Part shown: positions 52,142 through 61,905 of the stretch, piece after piece
Layout: each line of letters opens with the position of its first letter
How positions within the stretch are numbered: position 1 is the stretch's first letter
Assembly (NCBI RefSeq): GCF_002356295.1
Contig: NZ_AP018042.1
Location: 310,001-374,000 of the forward strand
Source of the DNA: Labilibaculum antarcticum
GTDB lineage: Bacteria > Bacteroidota > Bacteroidia > Bacteroidales > Marinifilaceae
Direction of reading: 5' to 3'
Length of the DNA stretch: 64,000 nucleotides
Position numbers and translations under genes: made by a program
Notes under the pieces: generated by a model
Told to the model about the DNA's origin: nothing
The model's input: the letters and a program-made list of their open reading frames with translations, nothing else
The model's database searches: none

Positions 52142-53515
52142 ATGAAAAATACAGCCAACTATTTTCTACTATTTATACTACTATTTATCACCTGTACAAA
52201 AGAGTCTTCCGATCCCTCCAATAAAGGTGTTGATAAAGAAAATCTAGATGGGAATGGATTACCAATTATGGCCTTTGATGTTAACTTACCGGAAATTGCT
52301 AACGACTCTACCTATACCATTAATTTAACCGACTGGGATATTCCCAGTAATTATACCAATGCCGATAAAACAACAGCAAATTTACAAGCAGCAATAGATT
52401 GGGCCCATGATGAAGGATATACTCAAGTGATACTTCCAACAGGTAAATATTTAGTAGGTAAGGATGGAAACGATATCTACCAAGGTGGAATTGAAATATA
52501 CGGCAACACTGAATTCATATTTGAAGATGGTGCCATTATGGGTATTGAAACCAATAACAAATGGAACTATTGTGTTTTACGTTTAAATGGCGATAACATA
52601 ATTGTAAGAGGTGGTACAATAGTTGGTGAACGAGATACTCATATTTTTACTCCTCGAGAAAGTGATGGAAAAACAGCTCATGATGAAGGACATGGCATTT
52701 GTGTTTTCAATAACAACAATGTACTAATAGAAAACATGAAGATTCGAGATTTAACTGGTGATGGCTCTTTAGTACTGGAATCTAAGGATGTTACGTTTGC
52801 CAAAAACACTATTTACAACAACCGGCGACAAGGAATTTCTATTGTTGGTGGTGAGCGTATTCAAATAAAAGATAACGAGATACATCATATTAATGGAATT
52901 GCACCACAGTTTGGAGTTGATATTGAGGGCGCTGGACGTATAGATAAAGATATTTTAATTCAGAATAATTATTTCCATCATAATGCGGGTGGCGACATTG
53001 TAAATGCTTCTGGTAAAAATGTATATATTCTTGACAATACCATGGAACAAGGAGAAGGAAGCAAATATACAGATGGACCTATTGTTAGTTGGCATAAAAC
53101 ACATAATATTATTGCTCGAAATACGATTACGATGGTTGATGGATCAGCAAACGGACGTTTAGGCTATATACAATATTCTAGAGGTGGCGATAAAGGACAT
53201 TCTCGTGCTACCTATGTACATGAGAATGTAATGAATAGCTGTGGAATGTATATGTATGACAGCTCGGATGCAGATGTACGTAGAAACGAATTTTTAGGCT
53301 ATTTCTTATCTTTTACAGATTTTACCAACGCTGTTTTAATAGATAACTTAGTTACGTATTCAGAAGATCACCCTAAACTTCGATACTGTTGGTCGTATCG
53401 ATTTAATAACGTTACTGGCTTTGCAAGTGGCAATTATATAGGTAATAATTTAGAAGAAATCCCATTATCTGAAGATGAACCTTATTCACTTCAATGTGTT
53501 ATTGATGGTTGGTAA
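52142..53515 (+). CDS. Right-handed beta-helix lipoprotein
   Basis: 457 residues with a lipoprotein signal (FLLFILLFITC, Cys near 18) and a Ser/Asp-rich linker. NADKTTANLQAAIDWAHDEG near 77-96 and TQVILPTGKYLVG near 98-110 are the entry segment of pectate-lyase-like parallel beta-helices, followed by repeats rich in Asn (NNNNVLIENMKIRDLTGDGS, GGERIQIKDNEIHHING, DILIQNNYFHHNAGGDIVN, NVYILDNTMEQGEG). Such proteins bind or cleave polysaccharides (lyase, epimerase or hydrolase). No catalytic set is obvious. It is likely surface-exposed, and stands alone. Confidence 0.78.
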   Translation: MKNTANYFLLFILLFITCTKESSDPSNKGVDKENLDGNGLPIMAFDVNLPEIANDSTYTINLTDWDIPSNYTNADKTTANLQAAIDWAHDEGYTQVILPTGKYLVGKDGNDIYQGGIEIYGNTEFIFEDGAIMGIETNNKWNYCVLRLNGDNIIVRGGTIVGERDTHIFTPRESDGKTAHDEGHGICVFNNNNVLIENMKIRDLTGDGSLVLESKDVTFAKNTIYNNRRQGISIVGGERIQIKDNEIHHINGIAPQFGVDIEGAGRIDKDILIQNNYFHHNAGGDIVNASGKNVYILDNTMEQGEGSKYTDGPIVSWHKTHNIIARNTITMVDGSANGRLGYIQYSRGGDKGHSRATYVHENVMNSCGMYMYDSSDADVRRNEFLGYFLSFTDFTNAVLIDNLVTYSEDHPKLRYCWSYRFNNVTGFASGNYIGNNLEEIPLSEDEPYSLQCVIDGW

Positions 53516-53850
53516 AATACTTACATCCGAAATCCTTCACCAAACATAGCCAAGCTAAATTGAATGAAAAATGGTAAGTATTATTGAAAAATTATCAAAA
53601 ACGCCTACGAGTCGAGTAGACAGATGACAGTCTATTGACCGCCACTGTGCTTTTCACGCCACCAAATTCTTAGTATGCGGGTTTCTTCAATGGATCAAGC
53701 GTGATGATCCTTACCAAACTGGGACTCAAAATATAAAGAGCCTACTCTGCCCTCCCTCCAATCAGAAAACAATCACTAGCAAAGACAGAAACAACAGCTT
53801 TGTGAACACAAAAACACAAGCAATCCGAAATGCCTTGCAATTTTTTCGGG
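53516..53850. other. Gene-free stretch before the GC-rich array
   Basis: No supportable gene, promoter or terminator is visible. The composition rises in GC towards the array at 53854. Confidence 0.4.
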
Positions 53851-53853
53851 ACT

Positions 53854-54068
53854 GCCCGCCCGATTTGCGGAGAGTCATTCCGAAGTGGGGCATTGCCCGC
53901 CCGATTTGTGGAACGTCATTCCGAAGTGGGGCATTGCCCGCCCGATTTGCGGAGCGTCATTCCGAAATGGGGCATTGTCCGCCCGATTTACGGAGAGTTA
54001 TTCCAAAATGGGGCATTGTTCGCCCAAAAACGGGAGCATTCGCCCAAAAGCCTGAGCGTTCGCCCGCC
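53854..54068. repeat. GC-rich 41-bp tandem array, four full copies plus degenerate tail
   Basis: GCCCGCCCGATTTGCGGAG starts at 53854, 53895 and 53936, a GTCCGCCC variant at 53977, and a GTTCGCCC variant at 54018. The unit is 41 bp and ends in CATTCCGAAGTGGGGCATT; its ends TGCCC and GGGCA are complementary. Divergence increases towards the right. GC content is visibly higher than all flanking DNA. Both strands carry long spurious frames. Confidence 0.9.
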
Positions 54069-54390
54069 AATAAATACAGCTAATCCCAATAAAAACACCG
54101 TCAATTTAAATAGTAGAGTATTCAGAAAAAAAGTACAGCCAGTTTAGGGTGCATCTTTATTAACAAAAATATAGCTGAAAATAAACATTTCAGGAGGCTC
54201 ATTTTGATCTTAATACCGAGTTTTTTTCGCTCGCCACAGCTCACTAATTATTAAAATCGCTATAAAACGACACAAGATTAAGCTAGCTATGAGCTTTGTT
54301 TACTAGAATGCTTTTCATAAATTCACAAACTAAAGAGCAGAATTCCTTACATTAGGGAATGCAATTTGCAATACTTCATAAACGAACAAC
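54069..54390. other. Intergenic stretch upstream of the DUF2339 gene
   Basis: AT-rich, no gene seen. It presumably carries the promoter of the DUF2339 gene, but I cannot identify a convincing TAnnTTTG box. Confidence 0.4.
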
Positions 54391-56760
54391 ATGTCAGACA
54401 ATAAGGACAAAATTAATCAGCTCTTTGGGAAGCAGGAGATTCTTCGGGAAAAACAAGAAGCGCTATCGAATGAGATTAGTGAATTACGACATGAAATAAT
54501 TCGTTTGAAAAGCAGCGATACCGACCCTCTTGCTGATAAAAAAGAGACGGAAATTTTGAATGAATCTCTTCTTGATGATCTGAAAAGCATAGCGTCTCCA
54601 ATCAAACAGGAAGAAGATAAAGTTGAAATTACAAAAACAAGTGCGCCAACTCCTAAAGAAATTAAACGGCCAAAAGTAAAATCTGACCTTGAGAAATTTA
54701 TTGGTGAAAATCTGATTAATAAAATCGGAATTGCGATTACCGTTATTGGTGTGGCGATAGGTGCGAAGTACTCTATCGACAACAACCTGATAAGCCCATT
54801 AACCAGAATCATACTTGCTTATTTAACTGGCATTGGTCTGTTGGGTTTTGGAATAAAACTAAAAGAGAAATATGAAAGCTTCAGCGCCGTTCTGGTAAGT
54901 GGCGCCATAGCAATTCTATATTTCATCACCTACATGGCCTATAGTTTTTATGGGCTTTTCCCGCAAGCGGTTGCTTTTATTTTAATGCTGATTTTTACTG
55001 CGTTCACTGTTGTTGCAGCAATCAATTACAACAAACAGGTAATTGCTCACATCGGCTTGGTGGGTGCATATGCAGTTCCCTTTTTACTCAGCGAAGGTTC
55101 TGGGAAAGTAGCCGTGCTTTTCACATACATGACAATAATTAATCTGGGTATTTTATTTATTGCATTCAAAAAATACTGGAAAGAACTGCACTACACCTCC
55201 TTCCTTCTTACCTGGCTAATTTTCTTCTCATGGTTTATTAATGATTACAACACAGAGGAACATTTTGTTTTGGGAGCTGGTTTTCTAACTATATTTTTTG
55301 CGATCTTTTATCTGCTATTTCTAGCCTATAAATTAGTTCGAAAGGAAAAATTCAACAAAAGCAATTCGCTGCTACTCGTATCCAACTCCTTTATCTTTTT
55401 TGGCTTGGGATATTCTATTTTATCTCTTCACGATACAGGCGAACATTTATTAGGATTATTTACCCTTATTAATGCGATAATTCACAGTATCGTAAGTGTA
55501 ATCATCTACAAACAAAAATTGGCCGATAAGAATGTTTTCTATCTAATATCAGGTTTAGTTCTCATATTTATCACCATTGCCTTTCCTGTTCAGTTAGATG
55601 GAAATTGGGTAACTCTATTGTGGGCCAGTGAAGCAGCTCTTCTCTTTTGGATTGGAAGAACTAAAAAAGTTTCCATATACGAAGCCATGTCTTACGCCTT
55701 AATGGTACTTGCCTTCTTTAGTATTTTGCAAGATTGGACAACAATGTATAACACCTACATTGTGGCAGTTCCGGAAACAAAAATCGCTCTGTTTTGGAAT
55801 GTTAATTTTCTAAGTTCATTACTTTTCATTGTTTCATTTGGGCTCATCAACAAACTAAACAACAATCCTAAATATCCAAGCCTGATAGGCTCCTGGATGA
55901 AAATCACGAAAGTATTATCCTATGCAATTCCTGCAATTCTGGTGTTTACCTTGTACTACTCTTTCCGATTGGAAATTGGCAACTATTGGAGTCAGCTACT
56001 AAAGGATTCTGCTTTAAGCATACAAGCAACCGGAGAGGAATATGCTCACAACTATAAAAATTACGATCTGAAAGAATTTAAAACGATATGGATCATCAAT
56101 TATTCCTTACTATTTTTCGCCATTCTCTCTTTTGTGAATATCAAGAAATTAAAAAACAAAAAATGGGGCTACGTAAGTATTGGATTATCAACGCTAACAC
56201 TTATTATATTTTTAACGCAAGGTTTGTACTCACTAAGTGAAATGCGCGAAAGCTACATCAATCAAAATTTAGCTGAATACTATCATCGCGGATCTTTCAA
56301 TATAATGATAAGATACATTGCATTGGTTTTTGCAGCCTTATCGCTTGCCACGACCTATCTTCATGTTAAAAAAGAATTTAACACAAGACCCTATAAAATA
56401 GCTTTTGAATACCTGCTTTTCACTTCTGTTTTATGGATTTTCAGCAGCGAACTGCTTAATTGGATGGACCTAAGCGGATCAACTCAATCGTACAAGCTTG
56501 GATTAAGCATACTTTGGGGCTCCTATTCCCTGCTGCTAATTGCTTACGGCATTTGGAAAAACAAAAAGCATTTGCGAATTGGTGCCATGGGTTTGTTTGC
56601 TCTTACATTAACAAAACTATTCTTTTACGACATATCGGATTTAAGCACGATTGCAAAAACCATTGTGTTTGTTTCTTTGGGAATACTTCTTCTGATTATT
56701 TCATTCCTCTACAACAAATACAAGGCTAACATTACTGATGAAGAAGATAGTAGAGCGTAA
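54391..56760 (+). CDS. DUF2339 multi-pass membrane protein
   Basis: 789 residues. The N-terminal 60 residues form a coiled coil (LFGKQEILREKQEALSNEIS), then a charged linker to about 100, then LEKFIGENLINKIGIAITVI, the DUF2339 entry sequence, and about 20 membrane helices to the end. Function is not known; the family is common in Bacteroidota and Proteobacteria. It overlaps the DUF3999 open frame, and the DUF3999 ATG lies 53 bp after its stop, so the two form an operon, as seen for this pair in other genomes. Confidence 0.88.
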   Translation: MSDNKDKINQLFGKQEILREKQEALSNEISELRHEIIRLKSSDTDPLADKKETEILNESLLDDLKSIASPIKQEEDKVEITKTSAPTPKEIKRPKVKSDLEKFIGENLINKIGIAITVIGVAIGAKYSIDNNLISPLTRIILAYLTGIGLLGFGIKLKEKYESFSAVLVSGAIAILYFITYMAYSFYGLFPQAVAFILMLIFTAFTVVAAINYNKQVIAHIGLVGAYAVPFLLSEGSGKVAVLFTYMTIINLGILFIAFKKYWKELHYTSFLLTWLIFFSWFINDYNTEEHFVLGAGFLTIFFAIFYLLFLAYKLVRKEKFNKSNSLLLVSNSFIFFGLGYSILSLHDTGEHLLGLFTLINAIIHSIVSVIIYKQKLADKNVFYLISGLVLIFITIAFPVQLDGNWVTLLWASEAALLFWIGRTKKVSIYEAMSYALMVLAFFSILQDWTTMYNTYIVAVPETKIALFWNVNFLSSLLFIVSFGLINKLNNNPKYPSLIGSWMKITKVLSYAIPAILVFTLYYSFRLEIGNYWSQLLKDSALSIQATGEEYAHNYKNYDLKEFKTIWIINYSLLFFAILSFVNIKKLKNKKWGYVSIGLSTLTLIIFLTQGLYSLSEMRESYINQNLAEYYHRGSFNIMIRYIALVFAALSLATTYLHVKKEFNTRPYKIAFEYLLFTSVLWIFSSELLNWMDLSGSTQSYKLGLSILWGSYSLLLIAYGIWKNKKHLRIGAMGLFALTLTKLFFYDISDLSTIAKTIVFVSLGILLLIISFLYNKYKANITDEEDSRA

Positions 56761-56812
56761 AACACACAATATCCGGACTAGTTTTGACTTACCTAAGAAT
56801 AAAAAATACGTT

Positions 56813-58048
56813 ATGAAAATTAAGATCTGTTTCCTTCTGTTCCTTTTCACATTCACCAATTCGTATGCACAGAAAAATGATTTCAACTATAAAAGGGAAA
56901 TTATTGGGATAACAGGTCAATGGCACAAACTGGAATTGTCCAATGAAATAATTGCGAAGATTTCTCCCAATCTGGAAGACCTAAGAATAATAGGTATTTC
57001 TAAGCAAAATGATACTCTTGAGGCACCGTATATTCTGCATTCGACTGAAGATGTAAGGAAATACACAGATGTTGATTTCAAATTGTTGAATCAGTCGCGA
57101 AACAAGAATGGCTATTACTTCACATTCAAAGTTCCCACATCCAATTCAATTAATGAGATTCAATTAAATTTTGAACAGAAAAACTTCGACTGGAAAATTA
57201 CTTTGGAAGGAAGTCAAAATCAACAAGATTGGTATACTCTTATCGAGGATTACCGAATACTTTCAATTATTAATAAGCAAACAAACTATCAGTTTACAAA
57301 ACTCGATTTTCCAACTGCAAACTATTCTTTTTACAGAATAGTAATCAGCAGCGAAGAAAAACCGAAGTTAGAAAGTGCTAAAATATCTATGAAAGAACTT
57401 GTGAAAGGAAAATCAAGAACCTACAAAACAGGGAAAATCAGCACTTTTGGAAACAAGAAACTACAGCAGACTGAGCTTACTATTGATCTGGAATCACCTG
57501 TTTTGGTAAATGATCTTAAAATCAACCTTAATGAATCGTTCGATTATTACCGCCCCATTCACATTCAATATCTTACGGATAGTACAAAAACAGAAGGTGG
57601 TTGGAAATACAACTACCAAACTCTTGCTACGGGTACTCTAAGTTCCATTGAAAAAAACGAGTTTGCATTCAACAACACAAGTGCACAACACTTAAAAGTT
57701 ATCATCAGCAACAACGACAACCAAGCGTTGACAATTAGGGATATTGAAATAAGAGGATCTGTTTATGAGTTATTGGTTCGATTTTCGAAACCAGCAAAGT
57801 ATTTCCTTTGTTATGGAAGCAACAATGCCCAAAAACCAAATTATGACATCTCCCGATTTTCAGACAAAATCCCCAATGCAATAACAACTCTTAGTCTGGG
57901 CGATGAAAAAACGGTAAGTAAAGTAGTGGGTCCAAAATCAGAACCTCTTTTTGCCAATGAAAAATGGCTGTGGGCAGTTATGGCTCTAATCATATTAATT
58001 CTGGCCAGCTTCACTCTAAAAATGATTAAAAAAACGGACGAACGATAA
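56813..58048 (+). CDS. DUF3999 family protein
   Basis: 411 residues from ATG 56813. Signal peptide ICFLLFLFTFTNSYAQ, a beta-rich periplasmic part to about 375 with IIGITGQWHKLELSNEIIAK and NQQDWYTLIEDYRIL (discoidin-like features), and a C-terminal membrane helix WLWAVMALIILILASFTLKM before a basic tail. The frame to 56738 is rejected because it overlaps the DUF2339 gene and lacks a signal peptide start. Role unknown; it probably works with the DUF2339 protein. Confidence 0.82.
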   Translation: MKIKICFLLFLFTFTNSYAQKNDFNYKREIIGITGQWHKLELSNEIIAKISPNLEDLRIIGISKQNDTLEAPYILHSTEDVRKYTDVDFKLLNQSRNKNGYYFTFKVPTSNSINEIQLNFEQKNFDWKITLEGSQNQQDWYTLIEDYRILSIINKQTNYQFTKLDFPTANYSFYRIVISSEEKPKLESAKISMKELVKGKSRTYKTGKISTFGNKKLQQTELTIDLESPVLVNDLKINLNESFDYYRPIHIQYLTDSTKTEGGWKYNYQTLATGTLSSIEKNEFAFNNTSAQHLKVIISNNDNQALTIRDIEIRGSVYELLVRFSKPAKYFLCYGSNNAQKPNYDISRFSDKIPNAITTLSLGDEKTVSKVVGPKSEPLFANEKWLWAVMALIILILASFTLKMIKKTDER

Positions 58049-58293
58049 GTCAGAAAAAAATTAAGAATGAGTAATTATGAATTAAGAATTCAATAGTAAC
58101 GTCGCAACATTAAAAATTTTATTGAGCTCCATTATAGATAAAGAGGATCTGATGACGAATTCTCTTCAATCAGCATTAGGAAAAAAACGATCTGATGAGT
58201 AATACAATATGGAATTGCAACAAATCAAAAAGCAACAAAATACAAAAGGACAGATAATTCAACTTGAGAATGAAAATTATTAATTCGTAATTA

Positions 58294-58773
58294 TCACCTC
58301 CCCTTCCGTAGCGCAGCTCTTGTAGCTCGGTCGACAAGTGTAAAATATTGATCGACATGATCTTTTTGACCCGAGGCTTTGTGTCCTTCCACCTTTACAA
58401 ACTCACATTTTAAACGATCGGTAAGCCGGTAAAATTCCTGATATAGTTCATGATTGGCGATGAGTTTGCCATTCTTAGAGCGGTAGTCATTTTTTTCAAA
58501 ACGCTCTCTCCTACCAGGCAAACCAATAATGTTCTGAGAATCGGTATAGACAATCACATGGCAATTGTCTGAATCGATTTCATTCAGAGCCAATAGTAAA
58601 ATCTGCAATTCCAATTTGGTAGAAGAGGTGTTTTCGAAACGATTTAGTTTCACCCGAGATTTAGCTTCCTCCAAAGAAATGGATAGAGACGATAAGCATA
58701 GAAAGGCTCCATATCCTACTTTTGATTGTGGATTGACACTACCATCCGTAAATAAATACAAGTCATTACACAT
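58294..58773 (-). CDS. Ribonuclease H family protein
   Basis: 159 residues with the RNase HI catalytic layout: [19 protein letters not shown] near 7-25 (first Asp), [17 protein letters not shown] near 49-65 (Glu), [13 protein letters not shown] near 73-85 (Asp), and [17 protein letters not shown] near 138-154 (last Asp). [15 protein letters not shown] holds the His loop. It degrades the RNA strand of RNA-DNA hybrids. Its divergence from RnhA suggests a Bacteroidota-specific subgroup. The start overlaps the truA stop by 8 bp. Confidence 0.85.
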   Translation of the reverse strand: MCNDLYLFTDGSVNPQSKVGYGAFLCLSSLSISLEEAKSRVKLNRFENTSSTKLELQILLLALNEIDSDNCHVIVYTDSQNIIGLPGRRERFEKNDYRSKNGKLIANHELYQEFYRLTDRLKCEFVKVEGHKASGQKDHVDQYFTLVDRATRAALRKGR

Positions 58774-59530
58774 CTTCCATTCTTAAATCGGTTGGGTATT
58801 CAATTTTGGCGAGGAACAAGCCATGACCCGGTACCGAAGTTCCGGCTTTTGATCGATTCTTACTTTCTATTACCTGACGGAAACCATCCAGATCCATTTT
58901 TCCCTGCCCCACCTCTATTAAAGTACCAACAATGGCGCGAACCATGTTACGAAGAAAACGATCCGCTTGAATCGTGAATACCAATTCATCTTCAGCCTCA
59001 AGCCATTCAGCTTTTGCTATTTTGCAATTGTTCGTTTTTACATCGGTATGCAATTTACTAAAGCTCGTAAAATCAATATACTCAAAAAGAATTTTGGCCG
59101 CCTCATTCATTTTCACAACATCCAACTCATTCTGATTTTTCCAGTGTGAGTCTGTTCGAAATGGATTTTTATGCTTTGTAATTTTATATTGGTAAGTTCT
59201 GGAAATGGCATCAAAACGTGTATGTGCATCCAATTTTACAGGAAACACTTCGTTAATTGCTATATCGTGAGGTAAAAAGCGATTCAACTTAAAAGTCAAT
59301 TTCTCACAACCAAACGGAAAGCCTTCTTCCATCTCGAAATGAGCCATAAAATCGCTGGCATGAACTCCCGTATCCGTTCTTCCACAACCAACCACATTTA
59401 TTGGCTGATTTAATATTGTTGACAAAGCCTTATTGAGCTCTTCCTGAACAGTATTGGCATTAGGCTGAATTTGCCAACCGTGATAGTTGGTTCCTTTATA
59501 ACTTAGGCGAATAAAATATCGTTTCTTCAA
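58766..59530 (-). CDS. truA: tRNA pseudouridine(38-40) synthase
   Basis: 254 residues. [20 protein letters not shown] at the N-terminus, [20 protein letters not shown] near 46-65 with the catalytic Asp in [12 protein letters not shown] near 109-116, [20 protein letters not shown] near 190-209 and [20 protein letters not shown] near 230-249. It makes pseudouridine at tRNA positions 38-40. No ATG is available; translation seems to start at TTG 59530. It is coupled to the RNase H gene. Confidence 0.94.
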   Translation of the reverse strand: MKKRYFIRLSYKGTNYHGWQIQPNANTVQEELNKALSTILNQPINVVGCGRTDTGVHASDFMAHFEMEEGFPFGCEKLTFKLNRFLPHDIAINEVFPVKLDAHTRFDAISRTYQYKITKHKNPFRTDSHWKNQNELDVVKMNEAAKILFEYIDFTSFSKLHTDVKTNNCKIAKAEWLEAEDELVFTIQADRFLRNMVRAIVGTLIEVGQGKMDLDGFRQVIESKNRSKAGTSVPGHGLFLAKIEYPTDLRMEDV

Positions 59531-59575
59531 TTCAAATATTATTTTTCAAAAACTGTGTGAATTTGATCTTCTTCA

Positions 59576-59583
59576 CAAAAGTA
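59576..59583 (-). promoter_or_regulatory. Candidate -7 box of truA
   Basis: TACTTTTG on the minus strand fits TAnnTTTG, 46 bp before the TTG start. Confidence 0.4.
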
Positions 59584-59859
59584 AATAAATCAAACTAACT
59601 TGTACTTATTTCTTTTAAAGTTCAGATTCAAAAACAAAAACTCAATTAAATTAATAATTCCGCCTTAAATAGTTCGTTACGCTTTTGCAAACGCCTAATT
59701 TTAAGAGTAATTCATTTACTGAACATCAAAATGTGAATATTTTAAAATAAACAGGATGTAAATCAAGCTACTATCTAACGATCTATTGACCTTATGACTC
59801 ATCAATAAATGATTAACAATTTTTAACTGCGATGCATTTTCATAAAACCCTCAAAGGTT

Positions 59860-59867
59860 TATCTTTG
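59860..59867 (+). promoter_or_regulatory. Candidate -7 box of the moxR cluster
   Basis: TATCTTTG fits TAnnTTTG; the ATG follows at 59933. Confidence 0.5.
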
Positions 59868-59932
59868 TAAAGGTTTTTAGAAAAACCAGATTCTTTTTAT
59901 GTAAATATTTCAAGTAATTAAATATATTTCTA

Positions 59933-60928
59933 ATGATCCAAACAGTTGATATCAAAGAACTAAATGAACGTATCCAAAAAGAAAGTTCTTTTGTGGATAT
60001 GCTTTCTATGGAAATGAACAAAGTTATTGTTGGTCAAAAGCACCTTGTTGAAAGCTTATTGATCGGATTGCTTTCAAATGGTCATATATTATTAGAAGGT
60101 GTTCCCGGACTGGCAAAAACACTTGCAATTAGCACACTTGCAACTACCATAGAGGCTAAATTTAGTCGTATTCAGTTTACTCCCGACTTGTTACCTGCCG
60201 ATTTGTTAGGTACCATGATTTACAGTCAGAAAAAAGAAGAATTTGTAGTAAAAAAAGGACCTCTTTTCGCCAACTTTATTCTCGCAGATGAGATTAACCG
60301 TGCTCCGGCAAAAGTTCAGGCAGCTTTATTGGAAGCAATGCAGGAGCGTCAAATCACGATTGGTGACACCACTTATAAATTGGAAGAGCCATTCCTGGTA
60401 ATGGCAACTCAAAATCCAATTGAACAAGAAGGAACCTATCCTTTGCCAGAAGCACAGGTTGACCGTTTTATGCTTAAAGTGGTAATTAATTACCCTAAAA
60501 AAGACGAAGAGCAACTTATTATGCGTCAGAATCTTTTGAAGGCATTTCCAAAAGCAAGTAAAATCTTAAACCCGGAAGACATCAATAAAGCACGCGACGT
60601 TGTGAAAGATGTTTACATGGATGAAAAGATTGAAAAATATATTGTAGACATCATTTTTGCAACCCGTTTTCCTGCCGATTACGGATTGGAACAATTCAAA
60701 GATATGATCGCCTTTGGTGGATCGCCCCGTGCCAGTATTAGTTTGGCATCAGCAGCTAAAGCCTATGCTTTTATTAAGCGCAGAGGTTATGTAATTCCTG
60801 AAGATATCCGTGCAGTTTGTCATGACGTATTGCGTCACAGAATTGGATTGACATACGAAGCTGAGGCGAATAACATCACTAGCGAGAACATTATTAGTGA
60901 AATCTTGAATACCATTGAAGTTCCTTAA
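59933..60928 (+). CDS. MoxR-family AAA+ ATPase
   Basis: 331 residues. Walker A GVPGLAKT at 56-63, Walker B FILADE near 115-120 followed by INRAPAKVQAALLEAMQERQ, sensor 1 MATQNPIEQEGTYPLPEAQ near 154-172 and the C-terminal lid SPRASISLASAAKAYAFIKR. MoxR ATPases act as chaperones with VWA-domain proteins. It heads the MoxR-DUF58-BatD-like-BatA cluster, the Bacteroidota form of the aerotolerance (Bat) operon. Confidence 0.94.
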   Translation: MIQTVDIKELNERIQKESSFVDMLSMEMNKVIVGQKHLVESLLIGLLSNGHILLEGVPGLAKTLAISTLATTIEAKFSRIQFTPDLLPADLLGTMIYSQKKEEFVVKKGPLFANFILADEINRAPAKVQAALLEAMQERQITIGDTTYKLEEPFLVMATQNPIEQEGTYPLPEAQVDRFMLKVVINYPKKDEEQLIMRQNLLKAFPKASKILNPEDINKARDVVKDVYMDEKIEKYIVDIIFATRFPADYGLEQFKDMIAFGGSPRASISLASAAKAYAFIKRRGYVIPEDIRAVCHDVLRHRIGLTYEAEANNITSENIISEILNTIEVP

Positions 60929-61015
60929 ATCGTGAATGAGTAAATGTGTGAATGAGGGTAGTCTTACTTTTGATCTCCTTCTCATATCTCAAATCTAAAA
61001 TCTCATTTCTACAAA

Positions 61016-61885
61016 ATGGATACTAGTGAATTATTAAAGCGCGTTAGACAAATCGAGATCAAAACCAGAGGTCTGTCCCGAAACATTTTTGCCGGGGAGT
61101 ATCATTCTGCGTTCAAGGGACGCGGTATGACTTTTAGCGAAGTTCGGGAATATCAATATGGTGATGATATTAGAAATATTGACTGGAATGTAACAGCCCG
61201 TTACAATCAGCCTTACGTTAAACTTTTCGAAGAAGAACGTGAACTGACCGTAATGCTGATGATTGATGTGAGTGGGTCCCGTGAATTTGGGACCGTCTCT
61301 AAACTAAAGAAAAATCAGATTACAGAAATTGCCGCAGTACTGGCCTTTTCAGCCATTCAAAACAACGATAAAATTGGGATGTTGTTCTTTTCCGATAAAA
61401 TTGAAAAGTTTATTCCCCCCAAAAAAGGGAAATCGCATATTCTGCGAATTATTCGTGAATTAATCGATTTTAAACCTGAACATCGAAATACTGATATTGC
61501 CAATGCTTTGCGATATATGACTCAGGTGATTAAAAAACGATGCACCACTTTCGTGATTTCCGATTTTATTGATGATGATTTTGAAAATGCCTTAACGATT
61601 GCGAACAAAAAGCATGATATAGTGGCTCTTAAAATTTTCGATAAACGAGAACAGGAAATTCCTTCCATTGGCTTGATTAAAATTAAAGATGCTGAAACTG
61701 AAGAATACAGTTGGGTAGATACTTCGAATAAAAAGGTAAGAGATAATTACGCCAAATGGTGGAGAGATAAAGACAATTTGCTTATCGAAACATTCAAAAA
61801 ATCAGGGGTCGATGTGGCCAATATCCGTACGGATCAGGATTACGTGAGATCTTTAATTGCCTTATTTAAACGAAGAGGACACTAA
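61016..61885 (+). CDS. DUF58 domain protein
   Basis: 289 residues. RGMTFSEVREYQYGDDIRNI near 36-55 followed by DWNVTARYNQPYVKLFEEER is the DUF58 signature; VMLMIDVSGSREFG near 79-92 is a VWA-like fold with a DxSxS metal site. No membrane helix, unlike many DUF58 proteins. It is expected to work with the MoxR ATPase, perhaps delivering the ATPase to its target. The 87-bp gap to moxR holds no terminator. Confidence 0.92.
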   Translation: MDTSELLKRVRQIEIKTRGLSRNIFAGEYHSAFKGRGMTFSEVREYQYGDDIRNIDWNVTARYNQPYVKLFEEERELTVMLMIDVSGSREFGTVSKLKKNQITEIAAVLAFSAIQNNDKIGMLFFSDKIEKFIPPKKGKSHILRIIRELIDFKPEHRNTDIANALRYMTQVIKKRCTTFVISDFIDDDFENALTIANKKHDIVALKIFDKREQEIPSIGLIKIKDAETEEYSWVDTSNKKVRDNYAKWWRDKDNLLIETFKKSGVDVANIRTDQDYVRSLIALFKRRGH

Positions 61886-61905
61886 ATTTTAAGAAGCGGA
61901 CGACT

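Larger units (their letters stand above)
59531..59932. promoter_or_regulatory. Divergent promoter region truA / moxR
   Basis: 402 bp, gene-free. Minus-strand TACTTTTG at 59583-59576 for truA and plus-strand TATCTTTG at 59860-59867 for the moxR cluster. Nothing else is visible. Confidence 0.5.

Noticed and set aside
53802-54147. Proteins with 41-bp-encoded repeats
   Set aside because: Overlapping frames on the same strand are all open because the GC-rich unit lacks stops; 41 bp shifts frame each copy, so no single repeat protein is favoured.
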